Shown: positions 1-9,714, counted from the first letter of the stretch. The stretch: DNA of 64,000 bases from Bacteroidota bacterium (GCA_016718875.1 JADKBL010000003.1:1-64000), one strand, 5' to 3'. The notes: a model not told the origin generated them from the sequence alone. Made by a program: numbers and translations.

Positions 1-123
1 AAATTTTTATAATTGCCGTAAATTTCAAAAAAAATCAAACTCATAACCTAATTTAATTCTTAATTTATTATTGTTCTGACAATCTGGCCAGAGATGAATA
101 AGAACTGAGAATTTCATTAATAC

Positions 124-605
124 TTAAACTTTGTTTTCAATGAGCTCATCTATCTCAGACAGATGTAGCTTTAAATGTCTCGGAAAATCCATAATCATGG
201 TTCTCAGGGTTATGGTCTTACCCTGATCTGAAATCCATTCATTATCAAGTTTGGAATCATTAACGTTATTAATTACATGACAAAGTGGAGAAGGGAATAT
301 TTCCAAAGCCTGATCATAACAGTCCAGTCCTCGTTCTGGTAATCCTGAATTGTAATCCACCTGTCGTTATTGCCATAAGTTGCATAATTTGGAAATTCGA
401 AAGGACTTTTTTGATATTGAAGATGAACTACTCTGTGAGTATTGTTTGATGTGGAGTCAATAAGGTGTCCAAGGATCTGCTTTATAGTCCGGTTTTGAAT
501 ATTTCGTCTGGAGCTAAGCATATTATTCTCCAATGTAAAAAGTTTTGGTTCCCAGCTTTCAATCAGGGAGCTGATTTCACGGGTCAGGGTTTCACTGTCT
601 TTCAT
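124..605 (-). pseudogene. DinB/YfiT-like protein, split by a frameshift
   Basis: Two overlapping frames read together as one DinB-superfamily four-helix protein of about 160 residues. The upstream frame (273-605) begins MKDSETLTREI and contains LGHLIDSTSNN, which holds the first histidine usual for the family's metal site. The downstream frame (124-360) supplies CHVINNV and DFPRHLKLHLSEI with further histidines. They join at about 285, where the frame slips by one base next to a TTT run. Members of this superfamily are small metal-binding hydrolases or thiol transferases with mostly unknown substrates. The one-base slip in an otherwise well-kept sequence suggests a sequencing indel more than decay. 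Assignment rests on sequence pattern only. Confidence 0.6.
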
Positions 606-911
606 AGATATGTTCTTATTTGCAGGAATGCAACGCTTAATTAAATGCTTTAGTGTTATCTATCAATTCTTTTAATACTGAATTTTTGATGTGCTAATCT
701 ATTAACAATGATGACATTGGATAATTGGATGATCTTTTAAAAGTTTTAATTGTGAATCAGACTGTGAGGCTTGTGTATTTGTCATTTGTAGTACGTTGTT
801 ATTACTAATCAGCAGGTTCATTTATTGTTAAAAACATTAACAATAGTTTATTGTAACAGATTGAGCAGGAACAGAGTATTGCCTTCATCCTCAATTAATT
901 TAAACAGATCG
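606..911. other. intergenic region, no gene seen
   Basis: About 300 AT-rich bases lie between the frameshifted 3' end of the esterase gene and the start of the DinB-like gene, both read leftwards. I see no convincing ORF, hairpin with a T tract or repeat here. It should hold the promoter of the DinB-like gene, but no clear TTTG/TAnnTTTG pair stands out. Confidence 0.4.
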
Positions 912-1729
912 CTATTGTTTAGAACTCTCAAAATAATTCTTCATGAAAAGGAGCTGATATTTTACTGCATTTGTCCAGTATGGCCATGTATGCCACCCGG
1001 ACGGACTATATAATCATGTGGTATGTTACGGTAAAGTAATTGCTGATGCAGGTTTTCATTTACCTTAAAGAAAAAATCATCTGTACCGCAATCAATTATT
1101 AGCGCAGGGGAATTCGGGGTGAGTAAATGAAGCATGTTTATTACAGTGTTCTTTTCCCATCTCTCTGGTTGCTCAGAATAGGTTCCCAGTTTTTTGGACA
1201 TATCCCAATTGCCCGGGAATGGACGTATATCTACACCTCCACTCATGCTTCCGGCAGCTCCGAAGATGTCCTGATGCTTTATAGCAAGGTAAAGGGCTCC
1301 ATGGCCACCCATACTCAGACCGGTAATTGCACGGCCTTTCCTGTCCTTAATCGTAGCATACTTTCCATCAACAGCCTTTACAAGTTCATCCGACACAAAA
1401 GTTTCATATTTTGATCCCGGGTCAACAGGGCTGTCCCAATACCAGCTGTTATAGGATCCATCCGGACAAACAATCATCATACTGTACTGATCGGCTGCTT
1501 TTTCAAATCCTTTCGCCTTTGTGATCCAGTCGAGGTGATTCCCGCTGTATCCGTGTAATAAATAGACAACCGGCAATTCTTTTAAGGAGCCATAAGTATC
1601 AGGTCGGATTACTATCACAGATATATTCTTCTGCATCGACTTACTGAATACACTTATGGTATCTATTTCAGCAGCATTGGTGAATGAAAAAGTCCAAACT
1701 GCCAATACGAAAAATATAATACGTTTCAT
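912..1729 (-). CDS. secreted esterase, alpha/beta hydrolase (3' end frameshifted)
   Basis: A putative tributyrin/S-formylglutathione-hydrolase-like esterase of the alpha/beta hydrolase fold, exported by an N-terminal signal peptide (MKRIIFFVLAVWTFSFTNA). YLLHGYSG forms the oxyanion region, GLSMGGHGAL is the nucleophile elbow with the catalytic serine, and DCGTDDFF carries the acid. The uninterrupted frame stops at 962 after IVRPGGIHGHTGQMQ. Adding one G at about 992 restores PGGHTWPYWTNAVKYQ, including the catalytic histidine, and continues to a TAG at 912-914. The gene is therefore about 270 codons with a one-base indel near its end, probably a sequencing error. It acts in the periplasm on an unknown ester. 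Confidence 0.8.
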
Positions 1730-1781
1730 CTCTTCTGACTTCTAATAAATCTGATTAATCATTCAACAGGAGCAAAATTTC

Positions 1782-2789
1782 TTACTGGGTAATAGTAAAC
1801 TCCAGACTTCCTATCGGGATCCAGGACGATTCTTCCCATGCATTTTTATCCCTCTCCCTGAGAAAATACTCAATTTTGTATTTTCCGGGAGTTCTTAAAT
1901 CGAAGGGAAAAGCTACAGCACCCGGATTATTGCAATATGAGTTTTGCCTGTTATTTGGATTAACTCCATCTGCCTCCCCGTTAGGTCTTCTTAATATGTA
2001 TCCGAATAAATACAAGGGATTGTTATTGCTATTCTTGTAAGTTGCTGCAGGAGGACCAGTGAGCCACACCCCAAATCTATGACCCTGGCTCCATGAATCA
2101 GAAACTTCTTTTACAGTAAATGTATTATTTGATTTAAGGACTTTTATTTCCTTATCATAAGAATCTGATCCTGTGGAAACCTCATCAAAAATGCCAACGC
2201 CCCATCCTTTCAGAGTCCATTTCTGGTAAGTGAAGGGGATAACAGGGAAAGGATCGGAAGTGCCTGTCCCTGAATTGTTAGTTGGCTGATTTACTTTACC
2301 ATTTGTGAAATTCAGATTATACTCCTTTACAAAGACCTCTTTTTTTGATTCTTTTTCATCCATTACAAGACGGATCTTCCATGTTCCGAAAGATGGATTT
2401 GAACGTTCAGCGCTGCGTTCCAGAAAAAATACCGGCAGTGTGAATACTTGCTCCTGATACCCGTTCTCATCAAATCCATACCGGGTGTTCCATACATCTG
2501 TCCCGTCAGGACGAAGTACCTGTACCTTAAAATAATAATCAAATGTCCCATAGGAGCTCAGATTTCCCTGCCTTTGAACCCGCATAAAGAATTTAACCTG
2601 TTTATTCACATTGTCCATTTGTGTTTCAAATGCCCAGGCAGACTGATCGGGCGTCATCCCTGTCTCGAGAACTGCAGGCTGTGAATTTACTTTTCCTGCA
2701 GAAAGGCTCAAAAAAATTAAAAATACCAGAGATAAAAGTTTATGATAAAAGAATTTGACTTCACCGCTCTCATATGACAAGGTTCTCAT
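1782..2789 (-). CDS. secreted protein of unknown function, 335 aa
   Basis: I do not recognise this protein. It has a hydrophobic stretch at residues 15-35 ending in VNSQ, consistent with a signal peptide, though the 15 residues before it make the start uncertain. The rest is soluble and rich in beta-prone and aromatic residues, in two blocks separated by a Pro/Asn/Thr/Gly-rich linker around residue 180 (QPTNNSGTGTSDPFP). This suggests two beta-sandwich domains. The second block ends with EYFLRERDKNAW and GSLEFTITQ. No catalytic motif is visible. It lies downstream of nothing obvious and precedes the esterase by 52 bases in the same direction, so the two could be co-transcribed. Confidence 0.7.
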   Translation of the reverse strand: MRTLSYESGEVKFFYHKLLSLVFLIFLSLSAGKVNSQPAVLETGMTPDQSAWAFETQMDNVNKQVKFFMRVQRQGNLSSYGTFDYYFKVQVLRPDGTDVWNTRYGFDENGYQEQVFTLPVFFLERSAERSNPSFGTWKIRLVMDEKESKKEVFVKEYNLNFTNGKVNQPTNNSGTGTSDPFPVIPFTYQKWTLKGWGVGIFDEVSTGSDSYDKEIKVLKSNNTFTVKEVSDSWSQGHRFGVWLTGPPAATYKNSNNNPLYLFGYILRRPNGEADGVNPNNRQNSYCNNPGAVAFPFDLRTPGKYKIEYFLRERDKNAWEESSWIPIGSLEFTITQ

Positions 2790-2981
2790 ATTGTTCTGAT
2801 TTTTCTAATTATTAGTAATTATCATAATACGAACATATTTCCCGTACTATATAGAAAATGATAGTATTATAAAGTTAACATTTTTACATTTAAATCAAAG
2901 GAGGTTGAGCCAATCAAAGAAAGCTAATGTTGGCAATGCTTAGAGTTAGATATTTTCAACACTTCAGTTATCCTTCTTACT

Positions 2982-3959
2982 TTATTTGAATATTGAACTA
3001 ACATTATCAAGTCTGACCATGTCTTCATCAGAAAGTCTGAATGACATCGCACCGCAGTTCTCTTTTACATGGTTCTCTTTGGTAGCACCAGGAATCGCCA
3101 CAACAGTATCTCCATTAAAGTGAATAAGCCAGTTGAGAGCAACCCTGGAAGGAGTAACATTATACTTAACAGCAAGCTCCTTTAAAGAGAAATTACAACC
3201 GGACGGCTTTTTTTCGAGTCCTTCAGGCTTGAACTGCGAACTGTATTTTCTGAATCCGATATTTTTTAACAGTTCAGGATTATCGTGAAATTTACCGGTT
3301 ACGATACCCTGGGTAAGAGGGGAATATGCAATTATTGTGATGCCAAGCTTTTTTGCCAGATCCATCACCCCGTTTGATTCTATCCTGCGATCAAGCAGGC
3401 TATATCTTACCTGATTTGAGGCAAGCGGGATTCCTGCTTTTTGAAGTGTCTTCCATGAATTTTCCATTTTCTGTGCAGAAAAGTTACTTACTCCAATGCT
3501 TTTTACAAGCCCGCCATTAAAAAGCTCAGCCATCACTTCCATTTCACTGTTTTCACTGGAGAAACTAAATGGCTGGTGAACCTGGTAAAGATCAATCGGA
3601 TAAGGATCTAGTAATCTTATACGCTCATTTATGGTTTTCCTGATATTGGAAGCAAAACGAAACATTGGCCACCATTTTGTAGCCACTAAAACATCACCGG
3701 GTTTTTTACCAGCTGCCTTAAGGGCTTTTGAAAGAGCTTTCTCTGACTCACCTCCTCCATAGATTTCGGCTGTATCAAACCAGTTTATACCACCATCAAT
3801 GGAAAGAGAAACTATCCTGTCAATCACATTGTCATCAAGTGTGGGCCAGAATTTTCCAGCCATATTCTTTTGCTTGCTGAACTGCCAGCAACCAAGACCT
3901 ATGGGAGTAATCATGATACCTGTACGGCCAAGTGGCCTCAGGCTTTTTATATTTTCCAT
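2982..3959 (-). CDS. aldo/keto reductase
   Basis: A cytoplasmic NADPH-dependent aldo/keto reductase of the (beta/alpha)8 fold, about 325 residues, close to the family norm. The catalytic tetrad is visible: Asp and Tyr in WFDTAEIYGGG, Lys in ATKWW, and His in YQVHQPF. The cofactor end shows VSNFSAQ, NQVRYSLLDR and IPGATKENHVKEN. I place the start at the ATG at 3959 (MENIKSLRPLGRTG), because the family begins with this LGRTG strand; a longer start at 3992 adds eleven residues with no family match. The substrate cannot be told. It is divergent from the operon that begins at 4088. Confidence 0.88.
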   Translation of the reverse strand: MENIKSLRPLGRTGIMITPIGLGCWQFSKQKNMAGKFWPTLDDNVIDRIVSLSIDGGINWFDTAEIYGGGESEKALSKALKAAGKKPGDVLVATKWWPMFRFASNIRKTINERIRLLDPYPIDLYQVHQPFSFSSENSEMEVMAELFNGGLVKSIGVSNFSAQKMENSWKTLQKAGIPLASNQVRYSLLDRRIESNGVMDLAKKLGITIIAYSPLTQGIVTGKFHDNPELLKNIGFRKYSSQFKPEGLEKKPSGCNFSLKELAVKYNVTPSRVALNWLIHFNGDTVVAIPGATKENHVKENCGAMSFRLSDEDMVRLDNVSSIFK

Positions 3960-4087
3960 TTTATCAGTTTTTAATAATCCCAAGATAGCCAAAATTTATT
4001 GCCTTTTGACAAGTATTCATTACATTTGGATTATAGCGATTCTGCGCTAAATGCTAAAAACATAACGTTTTCTAAACGATATTGGTT

Positions 4088-4516
4088 ATGCTGACAAAAG
4101 AACTCTTACTTGACTTATGGAGTAAAACATACAACACAGAGGGGAGGCCTGACTGGTCGCACATTCTTCCCTATTACGATAAAAACATTTATTTCAGGGA
4201 CTCCATCCAGGAAATACGCGGCATTGAAGAATTTACAGCTATGACCGGGCGGCTGACAATACGCTCAAAAGACCTGAAAATGAAAATTATCAATGCTGTC
4301 ATGGAGGGGAACATAATTCTTATGGAATGGGAAATGACCCTCAGTTTTAAAAAATATCCGAGCTCCGTATTATATGGCTCAAGTCGTCTGACATTAAATG
4401 AAGAGGGAAAAATTACACAGCAAAGAGATTACTATGATCTGTGGGGGGACATTTTTGATAATATTCCAAGGTTCGGCAAAGCTTACAGGAAATTTATGAA
4501 AAGAAAGTTTGGTTAA
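4088..4516 (+). CDS. NTF2-like (SnoaL-like) protein
   Basis: A small alpha+beta protein of about 142 residues with the pattern of NTF2-like/SnoaL-like proteins: an N-terminal helix (LLLDLWSKTYN), then YYDKNIYFRDSIQEIRG, the typical 'polluted by a short loop then helix' segment, and C-terminal strands ending in RDYYDLWGDIF. Such proteins are small-molecule isomerases, cyclases or accessory subunits. An in-frame TTG lies at 4082, but the ATG at 4088 is the natural start. Three bases separate the stop from the Shine-Dalgarno-led SDR gene, and a desaturase-like flavoenzyme follows, so the three probably act on one lipid or isoprenoid substrate (inference). Confidence 0.7.
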   Translation: MLTKELLLDLWSKTYNTEGRPDWSHILPYYDKNIYFRDSIQEIRGIEEFTAMTGRLTIRSKDLKMKIINAVMEGNIILMEWEMTLSFKKYPSSVLYGSSRLTLNEEGKITQQRDYYDLWGDIFDNIPRFGKAYRKFMKRKFG

Positions 4517-4520
4517 GGAG
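4515..4520 (+). promoter_or_regulatory. Shine-Dalgarno site deciding the SDR start
   Basis: AAGGAG overlaps the stop codon of the NTF2-like gene and sits five bases before ATG 4526. It argues for that ATG over the in-frame GTG at 4520, which lies inside the site. Strong Shine-Dalgarno sequences are uncommon in this window. Confidence 0.6.
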
Positions 4521-4525
4521 TGCTT

Positions 4526-5500
4526 ATGGGGAAAAATAATAAATTCTTTAAGTATTTTAAAGAATATCAGTGGTCTAACATATTTGCAATGATAAGGAAC
4601 AATATGTCAGACACTAAAATTTGCACAGATAGCTTTGACAAAAAGCTTGTAGTAATTACAGGAGCTACTTCCGGCATTGGATATTATACAGCCCGAAAAT
4701 ATGCTTCTCATGGAGCAAACCTGCTGTGCATAAATCGCAATCTGCAAAAATCGGAGGCTTTGTGCCTTGAGATTAAAAATGATTTTGGAGTCAATTGCGA
4801 TTATAAAATTGCTGACCTGAGTAATTTGCAGGATATTCATAGGGTTGCAGGAGAACTTTCCAGGCTGGATAAACCTATTGATATACTGATACATAATGCA
4901 GGCATTTACCTTACAAAAAGAGAAGAAACCGGTGATGGCCTCGAGAAAGTTTTTGTGATTCAGTATCTTTCTTCCTTTATTTTGAATTTCATTCTGATGG
5001 GAAAGCTCAAATCTCAGGAAAAAGCCAGAATAATAATGGTTAATTCAGAAGGACACCGTTTTGCTGCCTGGGGATTACGACTTGACGATTTGAATTGGGA
5101 AAGACGTTGTTATTCCGGTCTGAAGAGTTATGGTTCAGCCAAACTGGCCCAGCTTTTATCAACGATCGTTTTTAATGATTATTTCCAAAATACTGGTGTA
5201 TCAATTAATGCAATGCATCCGGGAGCTGTTAAAACTGAAACGGGACAGGAAAACGGACCGGTATATCGCTGGTACAAAAGGAATTTTATTGATAAAACAC
5301 TAAAATCGCCTGAAATATCCGCCGAAGCATTGTATTATCTCGGAGTATCCAAAGACATGGACGGTGTTAGTGGAAAGTTCTTTAATTTAACCACCATGGA
5401 AGAACCTGCTCCTCCTGCCCTTGACAGAGAAGTAGCTTACGAACTCTGGGAAAAGAGTCTGGAATTAGGTGGATTACAGGCTAAAATGAAAACTTCTTAG
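4526..5500 (+). CDS. short-chain dehydrogenase/reductase (retinol dehydrogenase-like)
   Basis: A classical-type SDR of about 324 residues with an extra N-terminal helix of 40 residues before the Rossmann fold. TGATSGIGYYTARKY binds the dinucleotide and HNAGIY is the NAG motif. The active site is a serine in MVNSEGHRF with Tyr and Lys in SYGSAKLAQLL. MHPGAVKTETG follows, as in the retinol dehydrogenase/WW-oxidoreductase-like branch. It reduces or oxidises an alcohol/ketone on an unknown, probably lipophilic, substrate. The gene is sandwiched between an NTF2-like protein and a phytoene-desaturase-like flavoenzyme in one operon. Confidence 0.85.
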   Translation: MGKNNKFFKYFKEYQWSNIFAMIRNNMSDTKICTDSFDKKLVVITGATSGIGYYTARKYASHGANLLCINRNLQKSEALCLEIKNDFGVNCDYKIADLSNLQDIHRVAGELSRLDKPIDILIHNAGIYLTKREETGDGLEKVFVIQYLSSFILNFILMGKLKSQEKARIIMVNSEGHRFAAWGLRLDDLNWERRCYSGLKSYGSAKLAQLLSTIVFNDYFQNTGVSINAMHPGAVKTETGQENGPVYRWYKRNFIDKTLKSPEISAEALYYLGVSKDMDGVSGKFFNLTTMEEPAPPALDREVAYELWEKSLELGGLQAKMKTS

Positions 5501-5537
5501 CGGAATATATATATTGAAATCTGTGAATTAAAATTAT

Positions 5538-7154
5538 ATGCCTGAAAACAAATACAATACCATCATTGTCGGAGGAGGCATTGCAGGTTTGACATCCGCA
5601 GCTTACCTCTCACGTGCAGGACAAAAAGTATTGCTTATTGAAAAAAACAAAGAATGCGGAGGACTTGTCAATTCATTTACCCGTGACGGTTTTCATTTCG
5701 ATGCCGGAGTAAGGGCACTTGAAGATGCGGGGATTATTTTCCCTATGTTAAAGGATCTGGGTATTCACCTCGATGTTGTTAAAAGTAAAGTTTCGCTGGG
5801 AATAGAAAACGATATTTTACATATAGAGGATCTGAACAGTTTAACAGAATACCGGGATCTTCTCAAAAAGACATTTCCCGAAAGCGAAGGGGAGATAGAT
5901 GATGTAATAAGAATCATCCGGAAAATAATGAAATACATGGATGTGCTTTATGGCATTGAGAATCCGGTGTTTAAAGATTTAAAACATGACAGGGAATTCA
6001 TCTTTAAGAAACTATTACCCTGGCTGCCGAAATTCATTTTTACGGTAGGAAAAATAAACCGGATGAATATGCCGGTTGAGGATTATTTAAAAACAATTGT
6101 AAAAAATCCTTCACTCCGGGATATTATTTCTCAGCATTTCTTCAAAAATACCCCGACTTTTTTTGCATTAAGCTATTTTTCCCTTTATCTCGATTATTTC
6201 TACCCGAAAGGGGGCGTGGGAAAACTTCCGGAAGCTATTAAGAACAAAATTTCAGAATTCGGAGGCGAAATTAAAACTGAGACAAAAATTATAGAAGTGC
6301 TGGCAGACAGATCTCTTTTAAAGGATCAGAATAATATCACATACCAATATGACAATCTAATCTGGGCTGCTGATTTAAAAACGCTATATAAAATTACAGA
6401 GACAGAAGGCCTGTTACCCAAAATCAAAACAGCTTTTGAGAAATCAAAGAGTTTAATGCTGAAAAACAGGGGCGGTGATTCAGTGTATTCTTTATTCCTT
6501 GGAATAGATGAACCGCTTGAGAGTTTCAGGAAAATCGCTAAGGGACATTTCTTTTATACACCTTCAAAAACCGGGTTGGGTGAAACACACAGGGGAGAAC
6601 TGGATTACATCCTCAACAATTTCGAACTAACTGAAAAGAAACAAATTCTGGCCTGGCTGGACAAGTTTACCAGATTAAACACTTACGAGATTTCTGTTCC
6701 CGGTCTTAAAGACCCCGAATTGGTACCACCTGGCAAAACCGGTATAATTATCAGTTTCCTTGCTGAATATGACTTGTTTAACCTAATTCAGAAAGCAGGC
6801 TGGTATGATGAGTTTATTTCAGAACTTGAGGATCGTGTTCTGAAAGTGATATCTGATTCCGTCTACCCGATGTTAAAAGAAAAAATTATTACACGCTTCT
6901 CATTTTCACCCCTGAGCATTGAAAACAGAGTAGGCAGTTCCGAGGGAGCTATTGTGGGATGGTCATTTCAAAAATCAATGCCTGTTATTAACAAAATTCA
7001 GTACTCAGATCGTTCAGTCCTGACACCGGTTCCTTCAATTTACCAGGCAGGGCAATGGGCTTACAGTCCTGCAGGTGTACCCATGTCAATATTAACTGGT
7101 AAACTTGCTGCCGAAAAAGCATTAAAAAAATCAGTTCAAAAGAAGATTACCTGA
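5538..7154 (+). CDS. FAD-dependent phytoene desaturase/retinol saturase-like oxidoreductase
   Basis: A 538-residue flavoprotein of the CrtI/amine-oxidase superfamily. The N-terminus has the FAD-binding dinucleotide fold VGGGIAGLTSAAYLSRAG followed by LLIEKNKECGG. The C-terminus has the family signature GQWAYSPAGVPMSILTGK, where the end of the isoprenoid desaturases contacts FAD. YPKGGVGKLPEAI is the usual second-domain motif. Such enzymes desaturate, saturate or isomerise carotenoid- or retinoid-like polyenes. No phytoene synthase or cyclase gene is nearby, so carotenoid synthesis is not shown. It is the last gene of the 4088-7154 operon. Confidence 0.85.
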   Translation: MPENKYNTIIVGGGIAGLTSAAYLSRAGQKVLLIEKNKECGGLVNSFTRDGFHFDAGVRALEDAGIIFPMLKDLGIHLDVVKSKVSLGIENDILHIEDLNSLTEYRDLLKKTFPESEGEIDDVIRIIRKIMKYMDVLYGIENPVFKDLKHDREFIFKKLLPWLPKFIFTVGKINRMNMPVEDYLKTIVKNPSLRDIISQHFFKNTPTFFALSYFSLYLDYFYPKGGVGKLPEAIKNKISEFGGEIKTETKIIEVLADRSLLKDQNNITYQYDNLIWAADLKTLYKITETEGLLPKIKTAFEKSKSLMLKNRGGDSVYSLFLGIDEPLESFRKIAKGHFFYTPSKTGLGETHRGELDYILNNFELTEKKQILAWLDKFTRLNTYEISVPGLKDPELVPPGKTGIIISFLAEYDLFNLIQKAGWYDEFISELEDRVLKVISDSVYPMLKEKIITRFSFSPLSIENRVGSSEGAIVGWSFQKSMPVINKIQYSDRSVLTPVPSIYQAGQWAYSPAGVPMSILTGKLAAEKALKKSVQKKIT

Positions 7155-7264
7155 TTAATGAACATCATTCCCTTCCGCCTGCTCCATCATATTCTATTGT
7201 AATACTGATATTGTATCTTTAAATCCGAATTCAGAAACCTGATCACTTAATCAAAAGTATTAAT

Positions 7265-8746
7265 ATGAAAAAGACGTTTATTATTCTCTCTGTTTTTATA
7301 TCAATTGTGACAGCAACAGGTCAGGATACAAATGACAAAATTGTACTGCAGGCCATGCACTCCATTTCCAGTCAGGAACTGATGGATAATGTAAAAATCA
7401 TGTGTGATGAGAAATATGCAGGAAGGCTGACAGGGACAAAGGAATACCAGGATTGTGCGGAGTGGCTGGCCGGGGAATTCTCAAACTTTGGCCTCTCTCC
7501 TGCCGGTGATAACGGGAGCTGGTTTCAATGGTTCAATGTCCCTTATACACTTGTTTTTCCCAATTGTGGAGTATCACTGCATATCCCGTTAAAAAAAGGA
7601 GGCGTAATTTCAAAACAATACAGGTATATAACAGAATTTGTGCCCGGATCAACCTCAGGCAATGGTGAAGTTACGGGTGAAGTTGTTTACGCAGGATATG
7701 GTATTACAGCACCTGAACTTAATTATGATGATTACGCAGGAATTGATGTCAGGGGAAAAATAGTACTGATCGAACGGGAATCACCTGTTTCACCTGGAGC
7801 AGGAGCAGAAAAATTCAATCCCTGGTACAAGTACTCCTTCCATCAGCATAAGCTTGAAAATGCATCAAAACACGGAGCTGTGGGGATGCTTTACAATTAT
7901 GGACCAATTGCAAATCCGAACAACTCATATATTGAAAACTTCATCTATGTGCATGTAGGAGACTCCGTTGTAAAGGATGTTTTTACAGGAACAGGCTTCA
8001 GCTACAGGGATAATCTTGAAAAGATAAATAAGACTCTCAAACCTTCCAGTTTCAATACCGGAAAGAATGTTACAATTAAGATGAGCACCCGGCATTTTCC
8101 TGACGGGAAAGGTTCGAATATCATCGGTCTGCTGAAGGGTTCTGATCCTGAATTGAGCAAAGAGGTCATTATAATCGGCGCACATCTCGATCATCTCGGC
8201 AATTGTTATGAGATGATGCCTGGTGCCAACGACAATGCATCTGCTGTTGCAGTAATGATGGGTATAGCTAAAGCCATTTCTCAGAATCATATCCAGCTTA
8301 AAAGATCAGTCATGTTCATTTCCTTCGGATCTGAAGAGCAAGCCCTGCTGGGATCAAAGAAGTATATTGAAAACCCAGTATTCCCTCTGAAAAACAGCGT
8401 TTTGCTAAACATGGACGGAGTAGGTGCCGGTAAATCTATAAGTATAACAGCAGGAGAGAATTACCCGACACTATGGTCGATAGTCAGGAACGAAAATGAT
8501 GCTTACATCCATGCCACCATCAAAGCAAATTACTTCCCCAATCTCGGCAGACCCCGGCTCGATGCCTCAATTTTTATGAGTGCAGGTGTCCCCTCTTTAA
8601 ACTTTGCAACTTACGGAACACCAACACCATATCACCTTCCGGGTGATAATATTAAAATAATAGATCCTGAAATAATGGAAGATGTATGCAGGCTTCTGTT
8701 CCTGACTACGGTAAAAATGGCAAACAGCCCTGCACCGATCAGATAA
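7265..8746 (+). CDS. secreted M28-family metallopeptidase with PA domain
   Basis: A zinc aminopeptidase-like M28 enzyme of 493 residues with a signal peptide (MKKTFIILSVFISIVTATGQ). A protease-associated domain (about residues 130-240, including GEVVYAGYGI and DVRGKIVLIERE) is inserted before the catalytic core. All zinc ligands and the general base are visible: His/Asp in GAHLDHLG, Asp in PGANDNASAVA, Glu-Glu in SFGSEEQALLG, Asp in NMDGVG and His in PYHLPGDN. It is probably periplasmic and trims peptides from the N-terminus. TATCTTTA at 7214-7221 could be its -7 element. The MORN gene follows 23 bases later. Confidence 0.9.
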   Translation: MKKTFIILSVFISIVTATGQDTNDKIVLQAMHSISSQELMDNVKIMCDEKYAGRLTGTKEYQDCAEWLAGEFSNFGLSPAGDNGSWFQWFNVPYTLVFPNCGVSLHIPLKKGGVISKQYRYITEFVPGSTSGNGEVTGEVVYAGYGITAPELNYDDYAGIDVRGKIVLIERESPVSPGAGAEKFNPWYKYSFHQHKLENASKHGAVGMLYNYGPIANPNNSYIENFIYVHVGDSVVKDVFTGTGFSYRDNLEKINKTLKPSSFNTGKNVTIKMSTRHFPDGKGSNIIGLLKGSDPELSKEVIIIGAHLDHLGNCYEMMPGANDNASAVAVMMGIAKAISQNHIQLKRSVMFISFGSEEQALLGSKKYIENPVFPLKNSVLLNMDGVGAGKSISITAGENYPTLWSIVRNENDAYIHATIKANYFPNLGRPRLDASIFMSAGVPSLNFATYGTPTPYHLPGDNIKIIDPEIMEDVCRLLFLTTVKMANSPAPIR

Positions 8747-8769
8747 TTTTTCTAAGTAAATCAGCAAAA

Positions 8770-9432
8770 ATGAAATACAAGCTTCTTCTTATAAGTCTTT
8801 TTCTTTCGGTTACTATTATCAGGGCACAGGACAAATGCGCTGTTGCAGTTCCGGATTTGACAGGAAGCTATTCAGGTGAATGTAAAAAGGGTCTTGCAAA
8901 TGGCAAAGGAACCGCCACCGGTGTCGACAGGTACACCGGGGAATTCCGCAGGGGATATCCTGATGGTACAGGCACATACTACTGGGCCGACGGTACATGG
9001 TATGAAGGTGAGTGGAAGCTTGGATTGAAGGATGGCAAGGGAAAGATGACCTATCGTGATTCGATAGTAACTGGATTCTGGAGAGAAGACAGATATATAG
9101 GGAAAAAGCTAATAGCTCCTTATGAAATAATTACAAACCGGAGTGTTGACAGGTATTCCATAAACAGGACCAGGAGCACACCAAACACAGTCGAATTAAG
9201 AATAACCCAGGGAGGGGCAGACAACACAAGTATCAGCGGGTTATCCTTATCTTATGATTCAGGCAGTGAATTTCGCATGGGAAATGTATTCGGGATCCAG
9301 AATGTCATTTATCCGGTGACTATCAAGGTTATATATACATCATGGACCCAGTTACATACAGTACAATTCGAAGCCACATTCGAATTCCGAATAAATGACC
9401 CGGGATTCTGGCAGGTCAATATTGCAAACTAG
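8770..9432 (+). CDS. secreted MORN-repeat protein
   Basis: A protein of about 220 residues with a signal peptide (MKYKLLLISLFLSVTIIRAQ). Three MORN repeats of roughly 22 residues follow: YSGECKKGLANGKGTATG, YTGEFRRGYPDGTGTYYW and YEGEWKLGLKDGKGKMTY. MORN repeats form an elongated beta sheet and usually serve binding, not catalysis. The C-terminal half is unrecognised and beta-rich. The ATG at 8770 is preferred because it places the signal peptide at the start; an upstream in-frame ATG at 8686 lies inside the peptidase gene. It is likely co-transcribed with the M28 peptidase. Confidence 0.8.
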   Translation: MKYKLLLISLFLSVTIIRAQDKCAVAVPDLTGSYSGECKKGLANGKGTATGVDRYTGEFRRGYPDGTGTYYWADGTWYEGEWKLGLKDGKGKMTYRDSIVTGFWREDRYIGKKLIAPYEIITNRSVDRYSINRTRSTPNTVELRITQGGADNTSISGLSLSYDSGSEFRMGNVFGIQNVIYPVTIKVIYTSWTQLHTVQFEATFEFRINDPGFWQVNIAN

Positions 9433-9437
9433 GAATC

Positions 9438-9533
9438 AGGTACTTTTTTAATGACAGGTTTGGTCTTAATCTTGAAGCCGGCGGAGGAAATGCCTTTTCA
9501 GGTGGCAAATTCGGAATTACTTATGTCTTTTAG
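9438..9533 (+). pseudogene. 3' remnant of a small outer-membrane beta-barrel gene
   Basis: Reading from 9438, the frame gives RYFFNDRFGLNLEAGG and then NAFSGGKFGITYVF before TAG at 9531-9533. This matches the last 31 residues of the intact barrel protein at 41615-42118 (RYFLSDNFGLNLEVGG...FSGGKFGLTFVF) with few changes. No upstream part of the barrel is present: the preceding sequence is the end of the MORN gene. The final barrel strand ends in aromatic Phe, as outer-membrane proteins do. It is a relic of a lost paralogue, placed here by deletion or recombination. Confidence 0.75.
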
Positions 9534-9714
9534 AACATATTAAGATATGTTCGAAGATTTCTTGATACAGGATTGACCTGGATCATTACCCCGGCATAGA
9601 GGTTTAAGGTTTTTAACATCATAGCCATGTCCGCTTTATTTATATTACATTCCCTTCAGTATCTTGATTTATTCTGTGACAAAAATAAAAGGGGGGATTA
9701 ATTACAGACCTGTA

